The notes: generated by a model not told the origin, from the sequence alone. Shown: positions 10,749 to 24,709, counted from the first letter of the stretch. The stretch is DNA of 64,000 nucleotides from Phycomyces nitens (GCA_022702545.1 JAHRBC010000007.1:3410001-3474000); one strand, 5' to 3'. A program made the numbers and translations.

Positions 10749-13560
10749 GAGGAAGCACTACCCTGTAACAAAATATGAGCAATTCTGGAAAGGTGAATCT
10801 ATCGGTTTTGGTAACCAGTATAAAGGAAAACAGAGAAGAATATTTGAGTTTAATAAACATACTGTTTATTAAACAGCTGTGATGATTTATACTCTTGATA
10901 AAGAGATACGTTCTGTTAGCTATTGTTGATTGTCATGATGCAGTATGCTGATATATTTTTGTCCAGTGACGACAGTACATTTACCAGGCTATTGCTGTTT
11001 AAAAATTGTTTGCAATACAAGACCATTTTAAAACATGCGCCCGGTTTTTACGTTTATTACTACATTTGAAATATCTCAATACCACGTTTTTTTTATAAAC
11101 ATTCAACAGTAAACCATTGCCCATTGAGCTTTTCAAATAATCTAATTTCTTACTTTGGGTACCTTGGGAAAATCTGGAAATAGACAGGTTAGATCCTCTC
11201 TTTTTATTGCCACCAAAATCTGTCTGATAACCTTTTGGTCTCGGCTATCAAGTCCTTTTCCTCAAAGCTGCTTTTTATTTTATTATCATAATTTTTAGAT
11301 GAAAAACGTGCACGAGGCTCTCTAAAATTGACTATAAGATTATCTTGGCAGACCACGGTATATATCTCATCTGAAATCTCAGATAAAGAGTTCCGCCAAG
11401 ACTGAGAATTTGCTGGAAATCTCAAGTGATGAGTGGAAATACGAAACAGAGTATATGACTCATTCATTCAACTTTTATTGACTCATCGTATCCGCTGTGT
11501 GTACCAGGCTATTTTCCCACTATTAAGCTAGATCTCCTATAAACGTTTTAGCAACGGCTGCCTCCTAGGAATTCGTTGACATTGATGGTTTTATGTATTG
11601 AAAATCCAAAGCCGAGGTAATATCGGCCGGTGGCTTTTCAGACTTTAAATTATTTGTTTATAACAAATCAATGATGAGATAAATCCCTCTTCTGATTACA
11701 AGGCCCAAGATAAAAATCAATAAACTGATTCAACATAAAGCCTGCAAAGAGCTTGTTTGCTGCCAAGAACACTTTTGCTGTCGCTCTTTAATGTTCCTGA
11801 TTAGCCCGCAAAACCTTGGCAGAATTAAGCTATGATCGTCGCTGGCTAGATTTTTAACAATATATTGATGAGTTTATTACAGTAAAAGCTTTGGCCATGC
11901 AATGAAGATGATCTCTTGATTTAGGATGAATAAAGGTCTCAAAAGTGCTCATGCTGTGCTGGAGAATTATTTATTTATATAGTAATATTATTCCGAGTAA
12001 ATCTGTCTTGTGCTTCTTGAAGAGGTAATTTGTACATGCGAGAATGCCTCAGGATATAGAGATTGGTATCGTCTGTTTGAGTCAAGTTTCTGATATTCAT
12101 CACATTTGGTTCTTGACTTTGAATAGAGGCAGCTGAAAGGCCAATGTACAAGCTGATTTAATGGACAGGAAATATGAAATATTTTATTGAACAAATGGCT
12201 ATTTTACTCTCAAGAATGAGAATTTGACAAAAGCAACAAGGGAAATATCCAGTTTCAAACTTCACTTTGGATAATATGCTCCACAGCCAAATGAGATTTG
12301 ACGGCTATAACCAGATTCTAATTATTACTTGTTGATAATCACAAGGCAATATCACTGGATTAACCACATACCTTACACACATACACATACACCTTTGGGC
12401 TCACATAGTTATTAATAAACTGTTTGACCACAGTAATTAATTGCAGAGCTTGGATATTGATATATACCCTATTAACATGCCTTTTTTTTAAAAAATAATA
12501 ATAAATAAAATAAAATAAATACCACTCTTGTACTATATAAAGCTTTATTTTAAGGTGGCAGTGTATCAATACGCTTTAAAAATAGCTAGGAACCCATTTG
12601 AACATATTCTATCTATTGTTTATTACATGATATACTCAAACTTTTATTGTATCTATATATTTGCAAACCATGTTTGTAAAAATACACCAAATAGATTTAT
12701 TTAAAGGAAAAGATTGTTTATAATAAAAAGATCAACATTATACTCTATAAATTAATACTAGCGTATATACCATGGCCACACTTGCTAACAATTCGCTTTA
12801 TAAATTCCATAATAAAACGAATCCCTTGTCTTTACCAAGAAATATCATAAACGTAAGTTTAATATTTCGCGTAAATTCGGCAGGATAATACAATATTCCT
12901 GTGACCGCAACCTGATATTTGTATATAAAAAGCAATAAATAAATATTTGTAATACTCCGTTTCAATAAATAAAACCCGCGGTCAAATAAAAAGAAATTCT
13001 GTGTTTAAATACGCTATAAAGAACTATTTACAGTATGCCTTTCTCTTTTCTGGAAAGATCTCCTCGGCCAATAAAAGTGCTAATTGGTTACATATTTTTA
13101 TTGTGAAACTGTGGTTGAATTTTAACCCCGTTGGGATTTTTCTATGCAAGATTTGGTCCTTTATTTTTTGTCTCTTTTAATCATAACCTCTATAATAAAT
13201 CATATTATCATGCCAAAGGAGAATATTGCTGAGCCTCACAGGTCATTTTACAAGCCATTGTACTGAGAAAAGCAAAAAAAAGTGTGGCTCATATTAGATT
13301 TCTTGTGCAAAGGACATCCCCTAAACAACTGCGGATAACTTGTATATATTTTTTTAAAGTGTGGTTACAGAATATAGATATCTCGAAAGTTAGCGAGTAC
13401 TCAAAAGCTGTATGTCATTGTATTAGATCAATCAGCTGCTTCTAAACATCATTGAAGTATTGGTTTATTGCATGTAGCTGCCATGACAGACAAAGGGTAC
13501 ATTTGAACGGACACTTTAGAAATAAGTGGGATAATTGATAAAGTATTAGTGAAATGGTCA
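10749..13560. other. Gene-poor region
   Basis: 2.8 kb of AT-rich sequence with only short open frames, none longer than 90 codons and none recognisable. No tRNA, splice-linked exon series or simple repeat of note. Probably decayed transposon or neutral DNA. Confidence 0.5.
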
Positions 13561-13990
13561 GTTGGATTTTACGTTTCTTTAATGCAAAAGGTGTCTTGTA
13601 GAGAAAACTAAAGGCTTTAGTGGATCTGTATCTTTTTGATCTAAATAGTAATGCAAATATTACATGTTGGGGCTGATTATAATTTACTTGTTTATGCCTT
13701 TCCTGATAGAGATTCTACCAGAGAACAATGTAATACTAGAGCAGCAAGCTGGCAATATAATAATAAAGGTTGTTGTAGTCTTGCCATGTCTGCAAATACC
13801 TTGGACTTCACAACATGGAATTTCAAGCTACCTTGAAACAATTACTCAAGGAGAAAAAAAGAAGAAGCTCAATATACCACTTTGGCTTGTTTAAAAGACA
13901 TGTTTGATGTATCCAATGATCAGTCCACTCGATACTTGTAAAATGTTGTTAAAACAAAACAAAAAAGATAAACATGTCCAATACCATTAA
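13560..13990 (+). pseudogene. Possible second Tc1/mariner relic
   Basis: On the plus strand the frame around 13664..13890 reads FLIEILPENNVILEQQAGN followed by KVVVVLPCLQIPW. It resembles the Tc1 pattern of a helix, then NNxIxQQDNAxxHTxKVVxxFL, with the Asp lost. A later fragment ends KKDKHVQY, like the usual KGGHTRY C-terminus of these transposases. It is short, frameshifted and without visible terminal repeats. It could also be chance similarity. Confidence 0.35.
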
Positions 13991-14541
13991 AGGAGTACTA
14001 CAAGTCAATAGCCTTTGGATCTTTGGGACTCCTTGTCTCATCTACTGGTTCTCAACAGCAAGTCTATATTTATTAAACCATACATTGGTATACTTCTTTA
14101 ATAATGTCGGAGGTTGTAAGTAGCCCATTTTGGATATGAGGAGTCTGTATTTTGTTTTTATATTCCTTCTTGCTCCCGTTCTCCTTTTCTCTCTCTCTCT
14201 TTTCTCTCTCTCTCTCTCTCTACTCTCTTTCTATTTGCACCCAGATACTTGAATATATTTATATATAAAGATATATAATATATATACATATACATATATA
14301 TCAATAATACTATAGACTTATAGATAAAAACAAATATATATACATATATACATATATACATATATATATATATAAATATATATATACACATACACATTTA
14401 TACATACATACAGAATTAGATACACACACAATACACACTTTATATAATTGTATAAATATATACATATTTATATTTATATATTTATCTATACTCATTATAC
14501 GCCATTGCCAACAAGAACAAGAACAATAATCAACAAAGAAA
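13991..14541. other. Upstream region of the PP2C gene
   Basis: No gene. A TC-rich tract (about 14176..14232) is followed by about 200 bp of TA/TATACA microsatellite (14255..14470), then a short leader rich in AACAA before the PP2C start. Confidence 0.75.
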
Positions 14542-15144
14542 ATGACTTCTATTTCTACCAACTCCAACGAGCCAAAACTTCCTCTTATTGCATCTGGATT
14601 CGCCATTGGTTTCTCAGAGGACCGTAATAAGCGATGTCGTCGAACGATGGAAGATGCTCATTCACTAGTCACAGACTTTGATGGAGTTCCTAGTCAAGGA
14701 TTCTTTGCCATCTTTGATGGTCATGCCGGAAAGGCTACGGCTGATTGGTGTGGAGCAAACTTTGATAAAGTATGTTAATTTATTTTGTTTTATTATTTAT
14801 TAATTAATTAACCAACTAAAAATCCTACTGTTATTATTAGACTCTGGCACTCTGTTTGAAGGAATACAAGGATCAGCCTGTAGCGGAAATTTTAAACAAG
14901 ACCTTTCTAGAGGTTGATCTCCAAGTAAATGAAAAAGAAGGCAAATTCTCTGGGTGCACTGCCATTGTTGCGTTTGTGCAAGTAAAGGACTCAAAGGTAA
15001 TTAGGATTAGATAATTAAGTTTTATATATAAATAATTAAAAATAATTTTTACACTACATTAGCGTATCCTTCACACTGGTAATGTTGGAGATGCTCGAGC
15101 TGTATTGTGGTAAGTTTTTTCTTCTTCTTCTTTTTCATGTATCT

Positions 15145-15181
<37 letters not shown>

Positions 15182-15725
15182 GATTATTATTAATATTTAA
15201 TAATGAATAATGAATGATGATAATAATAAAAATAAATAATGATAATAATAAAATGTAATTGAATGGTAATATATGTATAACATAGTCGTGATGGTAAGGC
15301 TGTCCGACTGTCGTACGACCACAAGGGTTCAGATGCCCAGGAAGCAAAACGCATTATGGATCTAGGTGGATTTATGATGAACAATCGCGTGAATGGAGTC
15401 TTGGCTGTCACTCGGTCACTTGGAGACAGTGTGATGAAGGAATTTGTGGTTGGAAATCCATATACCACTGAAACTGAACTGACAGACAAGGATTCCTTTC
15501 TAATCTTGGCTTGTGATGGAGTAAGTGGATATTTCTGACTGGGCTGTAAACAGGATTTTAATTGTCTTTTTTTATTAGCTATGGGATGTGTGCGAAGACC
15601 AAGATGCGGTTGACCTTGTAAAACAGATCCAAGATCCTCAACTGGCTACACGTACTCTACTCGACCATGCGCTTGCCAACTTTAGCACTGATAATCTGAG
15701 CATCATGGTTATCCGCTTTACCTAG
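14542..15725 (+). CDS. PTC1: PP2C-family Ser/Thr protein phosphatase (PTC1-like)
   Basis: Metal-dependent phosphatase of the PPM family. The yeast orthologue Ptc1 dampens the HOG MAPK pathway and TORC1/cell-wall signalling. Exons: 14542..14769, 14841..14996, 15063..15109, 15286..15520, 15579..15725; 270 aa (yeast Ptc1 is 281). All eleven-motif landmarks I looked for are present in order: RTMEDAH (34-40), FAIFDGHAG with the metal-binding Asp, [36 protein letters not shown] split by the last intron, and the C-terminal [10 protein letters not shown]. There is no N- or C-terminal extension. Introns are 47-176 nt with GTA(A/T)G(T) or GTAATT donors. The short length and lack of extra domains favour PTC1 over PTC2/3. 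Confidence 0.92.
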
Positions 15726-15760
15726 AAGCAGGAAATACTAAAAAAAAAAAAGCACAAATC

Positions 15761-15825
<65 letters not shown>

Positions 15826-16273
15826 TTGGATATTACTCTTATTTTATAATTCATTACAATACGTCCAATTACACACACAGACATTTATATATTTATTTGT
15901 AAAGTCAATATAGTAATTGTATCAATTTATTATCTTGATAATTTATATAGTCCTTGGTATTTTGGATTCATAAAGTTAGATTTATTGAACCTTTGGGATT
16001 TGATATTCATATTAAAGAATAGACTGGAAAAATTTAAAGTAAATAGGAGATTTTAGAGTTATCATTGTAATCCCTACATGCATTTCCTCATCAATCTCAA
16101 GTGTTTATTACTACAATATTATACATATATAAAAAGACATGTATTTATTTATTTTTACATTTCCAGAGATAAAATACAATAGTTTATATATATATTTTAG
16201 AAATATAGAAGAGTTACGGGAATATGTATATGTATATATATTTTGTATGTGGGTGTGTACATGTAAGAAATAA
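15726..16273. other. Intergenic between two convergent genes
   Basis: No gene. A TC repeat (15765..15794) runs into a TA repeat (15795..15823), then AT-rich sequence. It separates the 3' ends of the PP2C and LEA-2 genes. Confidence 0.75.
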
Positions 16274-17347
16274 TCAAGGAATATTGGATTTGACTGAGGT
16301 GATGATGTCAGATAGACCAGGCAGAGATGAAAGATCAGAGGCCTATATTATATAAGATAAGTCGAGGGTTCTTGCCAAATAGCTTGTTACTTACAGTCAG
16401 GGGACAAGGGAAACTGGCCTTGTTTCTTATGGTTGGCTTGATGGCAATCCCAAGGATACGGAGGGTGAGGACCACAACATAATTGACCACAATATTCTCC
16501 TTTTCTCCACCCGTGAGACCACATTTGGTGATCAAGTCATTAAAGATTGGGGCATATTCTCCATTGGCAGCATCGATTGAGATATCAAAGGGAAAGGTGA
16601 TGTTGGTTACTCCGTTGGAATTGATCTTGACATCTTCCTTTTGGCCGCCTCCGAGTTCCAAATTGTCGTAATTAGGGTAATAAGCCTAAAAATACACGTT
16701 TTAATAATAATAATAAAAAAGAGAGAGTGTCGGGATCCAGGTAGATTTACCTTTGCTACGATGCTCTCGAATGTGACACTCTCGATGTTGGGGTTATTGA
16801 CACCAATATCAAGAGTAAAGTTGAGGTTGAGGTTTGAGCCGGCTAGATTGTACTGTGGTGTATTGCCCAGTCCATTGACGGTAACCTCGGGTTCCTTGAA
16901 GATTGCCACCAGAACACCAATCACGATGGCCAGGATGATAATAAGCAGCAGAAAGATGCATCCGCAATAACGGAGCCATCTGGGGACTCTGAAGCAGCAG
17001 TTGCAGCATCCACAGCAGATCCTGTCACAGCAAGACCGTCTTTCATCCCGGTTACGGACCCTTGGCATGCTAGGGTCTACAGAAGACCTGGCTAGGATTT
17101 CAGTCGAGTTATGTCGGTCGGCCATGTACGTATCATCTGACTCGGAATCCCTAAAGTTGGAATAACCCGGAGTGCGTCTTTGGTAGCCTGTGTCTGGATC
17201 AGAGATCTCGGTCTTGCCTTGGGAGTTTGATTCAAAAGGACTGGGAGGGTATCCAGACATGCTTTGCATATTATTATGATCTGGGGTATGAGCAGGAGAT
17301 GTGGGAGAAGCGCGGCTGTAATAGTTGTCCCTTTCACTCATGGCCAT
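16274..17347 (-). CDS. LEA-2 domain single-pass membrane protein
   Basis: A 318-residue fungal protein of the late-embryogenesis-abundant group 2 (LEA_2/WHy-like fold) type; the precise role is unknown. Exons: 16751..17347, 16395..16685, 16274..16342. Residues 1-104 are polar and disordered. A Cys cluster (CCDRICCGCCNCC, about 106-118) precedes one hydrophobic helix (about 129-150, CIFLLLIIILAIVIGVLVAI). The remainder is the lumenal/extracellular beta domain, with N-glycosylation-type sequons and the repeated pattern VTVNGL, LNLNFTLDIGVNNPNIE and ITFPFDISID typical of LEA_2. The Cys cluster next to the membrane suggests S-acylation. Similar proteins are widespread in fungi as one-pass proteins of endomembranes; the location here is inferred. 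Confidence 0.8.
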
Positions 17348-18421
17348 TTTAACAAGAAATAAGAAGAAGAAGAAGAAGAAGGTAGATGATGTGGTGAAAA
17401 GGGGGGGCTGAATATAATAATTGATCTTTTTGGATCATTTAAAATATTATGATTTGTTATAAATATAATTGAAGCTCCAACCCAATATATAGTAATAACA
17501 ATAATAATAATAATAATAATAGTATATATTATATATATTATATATATTATATATATTATATTAATAGATCTTTGATGCCCAAGAATATACATATATATAT
17601 ATATATATATATCCATTTCATCATCAAAGTTTTGTGCTTCCCCACAACATGTATACAGAAGCCTTGTTTATGTTCCTGTGGCCATGCAAGACCTCTAGAT
17701 GCCAATGATATTGGGCACAAGAGAAATCCATTAAATATCCCTGGAGGCTGAGAAGGCTGAATAATTCAATCCAACAGGGCTTCAAGATATGCTTTTTATT
17801 TCTGCTAATACCTCGGCAAATATAGAATATGCTTTAGGGAACTGGTGCTGTGTACACACTAGTATCTCTTGGCATTCTACACCCAATCTATCTTTCTGAC
17901 AATCCAGGGCATTCGACACTCTGACTGTCGATCATCCACATCTCAGTTTCAAATGCTTAAATAATCCAAATATTCAGCCGTCTCAATAGCGCTTAATTAA
18001 TATAGTAGCAATAGCCCATTTAGAACTCGGGTTATAAGAACGAGCCACTATATATATACATACAAATGTATTTCAAAAATAAATGCTGATGGTGATGGTG
18101 ATGGTGATGGTGGTGCCAAAACAGCCATTCCTTTTATGAATTTCCATCAGAATCAAATTCCAAGTTTAATGATGACTGTAATTTCATTTACTAAACTGCC
18201 TTGCCATGTAATGCCATGTACTGCGCCAAGGTAAGAAGCCGAAAATAAGATATAGATTGTGTAATGGGTGGCTAAATGGATGTATAAAACACAATTACAC
18301 CACACATCCCATCCCATCCCATCACATCCTATCCCATCACCCCAACTGAATGCGCCCTTTTTTATTTTTATTATTATTATTTTCTTTTCACATTTTACAC
18401 CACATGTGTAGAGAACAACTA
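17348..18421. other. Intergenic upstream of LEA-2 gene, downstream of the next gene
   Basis: No gene. Contains AAT and TA repeats (17497..17610), a GATGGT hexamer run (about 18088..18115) and a CATCC/CATCA run (18303..18342). Short antisense frames here are low-complexity. Confidence 0.7.
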
Positions 18422-19149
18422 TCAACGAACACGCTCCATTAATTCGCTGACGAAATCGAAACTGGGTCCAGTAGAATTATTATTAGTTTTGACCCATGGT
18501 GAGCCAGAGCGACCACCCCATGCTTGTTGCACAGGTTCTCGAGCCTCATACATCTCTGGGCGGTGAAGAGAATCAAGGTTTGTATCATGAAAAGATGTCA
18601 AGCTATCCGAGTAACCTACAGACGGGTTAAATACACCTCACTACTGTTTCTGTGCTGCTTACGAAGATTAAGAAATGTAATCACTTCGGGTCCATTGAAC
18701 CCATCTGTTTTAATCGGTACTTGATTGGCACCTGCTGCGGCTGCCATGACTGCAAATGGGGGCAGCACACCACCACCACCACCACCACCACTACCACCCA
18801 TAGATTTCAAGTCATGATGAGGATTCACAAAAGGACGAGGCGATGAATTGGAAACAGAGTCCTTTTTGGCTATAAAAAAGTTTCTATCTTTTTTTATTAT
18901 TATTATTACAATAAAAAAAGCACCAACTATTCTATAATAATACTAAATGCAGAAAAAAAAATATTCTTTTATTTACCATTCGAGTTTTTGCGTTGTTGAG
19001 GAGGTGATGGTTTCAAGGAATCTCGTCGGTCAGGATTATTCTTTTTTGTATGATTGCCTAGGATTCCACAATCTTGTTAATCAACAACATGCTTTATTTA
19101 AACTTGTTTTTATCCTGCGTATGAAATTGCATACTTTCTTACCTGCCAT
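18422..19149 (-). CDS. Small hypothetical protein, disordered, 162 aa
   Basis: Not recognised. Exons: 19143..19149, 18977..19057, 18663..18869, 18422..18615, totalling 489 nt in one frame. The protein begins MAGNHTKKNNPDRRD. It continues through a Ser/Pro/Gln-rich basic stretch, a run of seven glycines, an Ala-rich patch (VMAAAAGANQVP) and FNGPEVITFLNLRYSDSL, and ends FDFVSELMERVR. There is no transmembrane segment or known motif. The first coding exon is only 7 nt (ATG GCA G); an alternative start in the open frame further upstream cannot be excluded. Splice signals are good at each junction and the C-terminal half looks ordered, so the gene is probably real. Mostly disordered with a short conserved-looking end, it may be an adaptor or RNA-binding peptide, but that is speculation. 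Confidence 0.6.
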
Positions 19150-19594
19150 TAAGAAAAGAGGAAGAGGAGCTGAAATCAATAATGAACTTGAGCTCTACCT
19201 TTTTGTTTTTGCTTAAATCTGAATTTAAACAGTAGCATACAAATGAGATAGGCAGTTTAATTATTTAATCGGCTATTTAATTAGGATAGTTGCGAAAAAT
19301 ATTGCGATTTTTTGTAAACGTGTTTTATTCAGTTCGCAATTTGATAGGTTGCTCGTAAAAAAAAAGAAAAATAAGGAATGGGACAGGTATAGAAAAAGAA
19401 AAAGGTTGGAAGTGTTGGCGGCGATGTGTAGAGAAAGAGTAGTTGAAAAAGAAGCGGATAGAATTGGTAGGGATATAAGAAAGTAGAGATTTAAGCTCTA
19501 TCGTTAAAAAAAAATTAAAAAATATAAAGTGAAATTCATTTTTTCAACCTTTGAAAAGGGGGAGGGATTTCTTTTTCTTTTTGCTGTTGGTTCT
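19150..19594. other. Short intergenic between the hypothetical gene and kinesin
   Basis: About 445 nt, AT-rich, no gene seen. It must contain the upstream region of the small minus-strand gene and the 3' end of the kinesin transcript. Confidence 0.7.
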
Positions 19595-22567
19595 TTATGT
19601 ACGATTAAGGATTCCCCCCATCCACGAACCACGCTTATCATTCCTATCGACAGGAGACACAGGGGTTTCGGACTCGGTAGAAGCTCCTCCTCCTCCACGC
19701 AATGGCTTAGCAATGCGTGTCAATCCCATCACTAGTGAGTTTTGACCCTTTTGTGTTCGTGCCTGTTCAAGGCGTTCTCGGACAGTCTTGAGTTGAGCCT
19801 CGAACTTTTGGTTCTGGTTGATCAGATTTGCCTGGGCATTCTGCAACAGAGTCTCCAGATTCTGGATACGCTCATTGCGAGTATTCAACTTTCTCTCAGC
19901 CAAAGCAACTTCCTTCTTCAAGGACGCATTCTGCTCCACCAACTATATATTTAACCAATTATTAATAAGACCGCAAAGACATGTGTGTGGGCACAAATAC
20001 TTGCCTGCTTCTGCACATTGGTAAGTTGTTCGAGATTACGCTCCAAAAAGGCCATCTTCTTTTGCTGGGCCTTGTTGTTGCTTGCTCGGAGAACACTGTG
20101 GTACTGTTCTCTAGTCTCATCAAGCGACATCTCCAATTCAACCACACGTTCACATCTGTTCTGGAGATCGCGCATCAAGGCCTTCTTCATCACTTCAAAG
20201 TCGGCCAGCTGCTGGGCCATTGTCTTGCGCATACGCTCAAGATCCTTCTCACGCTCACTGAGATCTGCTGTGGACTGGCAAGGCTGGGCAGCCAGGGCAG
20301 CCTGGAGCTGATCATTGGCTGTCTTGAGATCAGCCATGGCACTGCTAAGCTTCTGGTGATCCTGGCTCTTGCGGTCCAACTCGCTCTTGAGATCTTCAAT
20401 CTCTTTCTGTTGCATCTCTTTTTTGCTTGCATACTGTGTCTCGAGTTTGCCCTTGAGAGTGCTGATGGTCTCTGCAATATTGACGTTCTTTTGAACAGCT
20501 GCCTCTTCTTCAGCAATAGTCTTGTCCAGGAGCTCCTCATACTCTTGCTCAAGAGTGGCAAATCTTGTCTCGAGATCGCTCTTCTTCTTCTCGATGCCTG
20601 TCTTTTCATATGTCAGGCTCTCGATCGTCTTGGCGTGCTGGTCCATCAAGATCTTGGACTCGGCCAACTCGCGACGCAAGGACACGAGCTCTTCCATGCT
20701 GAGGTTGCCGCGGCTGTCACCATCGAGTTTGTCAAGAGCATCACGAATCTGGCGTTCCTTTTCATTGATCTCACCCTAAAAGTATAATTTTAATTAGTAA
20801 AATAATAATAATAAAACCAAGAGTAGCACGACCACCACAAATAGAAGCTTGTCTTACAGAGGGATCAAAGCCAGACATCATCTGGGCCATTTTCTCGGCC
20901 TTCTTCTTTTCTTTTTCGCCATCGTTGATTTCCTTGTGAGCAGTGCGCATCTCGGCCAGACTCTTCTTGAGCTCCTCGAGTTCTGAGATGAGTTCCTGGT
21001 TGGCCTCCTTGAGGGAATCGACAGTGATTGCATTCTCCTTGCTCTCATAGGAAATCTTTTGGAGCTGGACACGAAGTTCACTCAGCTCAGTTGTCATCTC
21101 CTGGTTTTCTTTGGAGGCAGACTGCTGCTGCTCCTTGTAATAGGTAGCCTCTTCCTTTAGGCTCTCTAGCAATTTCTCGCGATTAGAGAGCTCGGTTTCC
21201 TACAAAAGTGAATTTTTAGAATACTGTCAAAAAGACATAAGCCACATACCTTTTCAGCAATCTGGTCCGTGAGCTCATTCTCTCGTCGAAGGAAATCATC
21301 TCGCTCGTCCTTTTCCAAAACAACGGCAGGTGTTGCTGGACGGGAATCTTCCTGGACCGGACTCTTGAACCCGGCGGCAGGAGGAAGGGCCTTGAAATCG
21401 CCCTTGGAAATCTTTTCCATCGTCACCCATCTGTCTTCAGGTACCACTCCACCCGTACGCCACACATTGACTTCGCCTTCGAGAGCCTTGATATAAGCCT
21501 GGAAAGTAACGGTGTCTGACTTGACTTTCTTGAGAAGCGCTTTGAGTTCAGCAGGCGAAAGATCAGCATTGACCTTGGCTTTGTTCTTGATGGATTTGGC
21601 GCGCATGCCGAATCTCAGAGTGCCGAGGGTTTCCTGTTCGTTGTAGGACGAAGGCGAGCAGTTGATGATAAGCGTCGTACGCGAGTTACCACCGAGAGAT
21701 TCTTGGAGAATACGCGTCAGTTTTGAATCACGGTAAGGAACGTGGCTTGACTATAACAAGAGTGAACAACAAGCTCGACGTGAGGTGAGATCTTGGTTAC
21801 CTTTCCGTCTGTGAGGGCATTGATGACCATTCCGAGGGCAGTCAATGACTTGTTGATCTTCTTGGCTTCTTCCAGGGTCTGGCCAGAAGCACCTGTTTTT
21901 CCGACCTAACAAAGGTCAATAAACAGCAAAGGGATTGTGGAGACCAACCTTTTCTGAACCTGCCAGATCGACAAGATAAAGCTTGCCACTCTTTGCAGCA
22001 CCAGTATCGAGATTCTTTTGGGTGATTGTGATGACAAAGATGGAGTGAGATCGAGAACTCTCGGCATTCATGTCTAGGGGTTGTGAATTTAGTATTGTGT
22101 ATGGAGATTTAAAGAGACTTACTTGTGTAGGCAACCACACGGTTGTCGCCACCACGACGCATGACTTCATAGACCTCTTCTGTTGAACCGACATAGACTT
22201 CGAGAAGACCCTTTACATAAACACCCTTTGTCTTGTCTTCGTGGATAGGAAGGTTGTCATGGGTGGCTAGAGACACAAGGTTAGGATTACAGCCATGAAG
22301 CTAGTGGGTTTTAAAAGGCTATATACTTACGATCGAGCAGATCTCGAACCTTTTCCATATAAATTTCCATATAAGACACCTTTACTGTGAATTCGAGATT
22401 GCTTGGGGCGGCCATGATACTATCAAAGATTTGACAAACGATACGTGGGATGATACCCTTTGTGCTTTCATTGTCGATGCTTGCACCCTATAGTCAGATA
22501 TACATTTATATATATATATATATTTGTTATTAATGTGATTAATAATATTTTAACCCCCCCTTTTTTT

Positions 22568-22601
<34 letters not shown>

Positions 22602-23108
22602 TAATAATAATTATAATAATTATTTTATCGCTTTCGTGTACAGGTTTAAAATATATATTTACCATCATTGTGAATGTTTTACCAGAACCTGTCTGGCCAT
22701 ACGCAAACACTGTGCCGTTGTAACCAGCAGTGACATCTTGTGAGGATAGGAATAAATATTAGTTTCAAAGTATAAAGGCAGAGGGCATTTTATTACCGTC
22801 AACGATGGTTTTGATAGAGTAATCAAATACATCTTTCTGGGGAGTGTTTGTGCCAAACACCTTGTCAAAGGCAAAGGTTGGTGAAGATTCCTTGCCCTAG
22901 AGACCAATGTCAGTTTCATCTGGGGAGATGGAATTGTTGTACATGCTTTGTGATGTATATTTAAATATCTAAATATTTAAGAATATACCTTGAGTTGAAG
23001 ATGAGTACCCTCGTCGTCAATCTCGATGATGGGTACTCCTCCTTCTCTTATTTCGAGAGAGTTCTGAGGTCTGAAGCGGCAAACGACCTTGATATTGTTG
23101 CCGGACAT
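19595..23108 (-). CDS. Conventional kinesin (kinesin-1) heavy chain
   Basis: Plus-end-directed microtubule motor for organelle and vesicle transport in hyphae. Exons: 22989..23108, 22797..22896, 22663..22736, 22331..22487, 22123..22266, 21949..22073, 21801..21905, 21250..21750, 20858..21199, 20005..20775, 19595..19942, giving 928 aa, about the size of fungal kinesin-1. The motor domain (1-330) starts [13 protein letters not shown] and has the P-loop GQTGSGKT (87-94), switch I SSRSH, switch II DLAGSE and the neck region. Long coiled coils (about 400-870) follow. The tail carries the autoinhibitory IAK motif (RIAKPLRGG, residues 890-892). The last intron (19943..20004) has a GC donor (CAG|GCAAGT). 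Fungal kinesin-1 works without light chains. Confidence 0.96.
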
Positions 23109-23260
23109 GATGAGTAGAAGGAAGAAGTGTAAAGAAGTGGAGGATGACTAGAAATTTTTTCTTTAAAAAAAAAAAAGTCTTTTTTTTTTCTTTTTCTTTT
23201 TTATTAATTTATTCACTACACTTCAGAAACACACTTGATGCAGACACAGAGGTTGAATAG

Positions 23261-23296
<36 letters not shown>

Positions 23297-24565
23297 TATA
23301 TATATATATATTATATATATTATATATATAATATATGTATGTATGTATATATGTATGAATGTATATATGTATATATTTTTATATATAAATATATAAATAT
23401 AAAATCAAATAAAATAAATAATAATAAGAATAAGAATAATATGAATAAGAATAAGAATAAAAAAAAAGAGTAGGACAAGTAAAATCAATTATATAAAGGT
23501 TGGTCTGTCTAATATATGAACCAAATCATGAGTATTTCTTTGTGATGTCACACGTCTGACGCGAAACATAAAAAAATAAATAAAACATATATATATATTG
23601 ATAGTAAAGGTACTTGGCAAGGTGGGGGCAGGTTAATTAGTCAATTCAGCTGAGGAGAATATCCTCCATTCCACTTTTCCCACCCGTGCCTGTCATTTAT
23701 TATTTGATATTTATACTATATTTCATAACTGTAGAAAACAAGGTTGATAGTAAAGTAACATGTACAACCATCTCTTGCGATTCCGGAACACGTCTCTCTG
23801 TCAACTCTTGTCCGCTTATCGGAAGCCCTCCGCTTCAACATCCTATTTTACCATGATTGTATTAATACCACATCATCCCCTCACTCACAAATACACATAG
23901 CTGGTCATTTGAAACAAACCCGCAATTTCTGGCTATTCTAAAAACAATATTAAAATCCCAAAATTTCATAATCTATTAAATCACACAAAAATCATCCAGT
24001 CAAAACGGAATTTGCACCCGGATCTTGGTCCTGAGCGGGGGGTTCTGACGTTGATACACCACAGATCAATCTCCGAAATAACTTTTTTCTTTTTCTTGTA
24101 TTTTCCACACTTACCCTATCTGTATAATAAACTTACTATTTATGGAAATTCAAAATATAATCACCTGTTTTTTTCTTTTTGGATTATACCACACATGGGG
24201 TCTGTTCTTTTAATGCTAATTTACTAAATATGAGAATGGGATAGTATTTTGGTGGTGCACAGCATAAAATCACAATTGATTTCAATCATTATATTCCCAT
24301 TACTTGAATTTCACCCAGATGAGCCTGCAAAATCCCAGGAGATTCAATAATACTCGATCCACACCACCTTTACGAATGCCCATTATACTCCATCTATACA
24401 TTTGACACAATAGCCCTTTCTCATTTATTGTATAAATCTCAATATATATATATATATATATACATAGATCACGTGAATACAAGGGGTAAAATCCATACTT
24501 TCTTTTTTTTTATTTGCTCTGCCCCTTTATCAACCCTTTACCAATTACACACACACACACACACA

Positions 24566-24598
<33 letters not shown>

Positions 24599-24675
24599 TC
24601 ATACATATTTACATACAACTATATATACATTTATAAAAGATATAATATTCAATTATATATAAATATATATATACA

Positions 24676-24709
<34 letters not shown>

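Noticed and set aside
19981..20787. 268-codon open frame on the plus strand
   Set aside because: It is antisense to the kinesin coiled-coil exon; the Leu-rich product is the mirror of Glu/Lys/Gln-rich codons.
24549..24600. Regular CATA/CA units as a possible CRISPR or satellite array
   Set aside because: Plain microsatellite without spacers, in a eukaryotic intergenic region.
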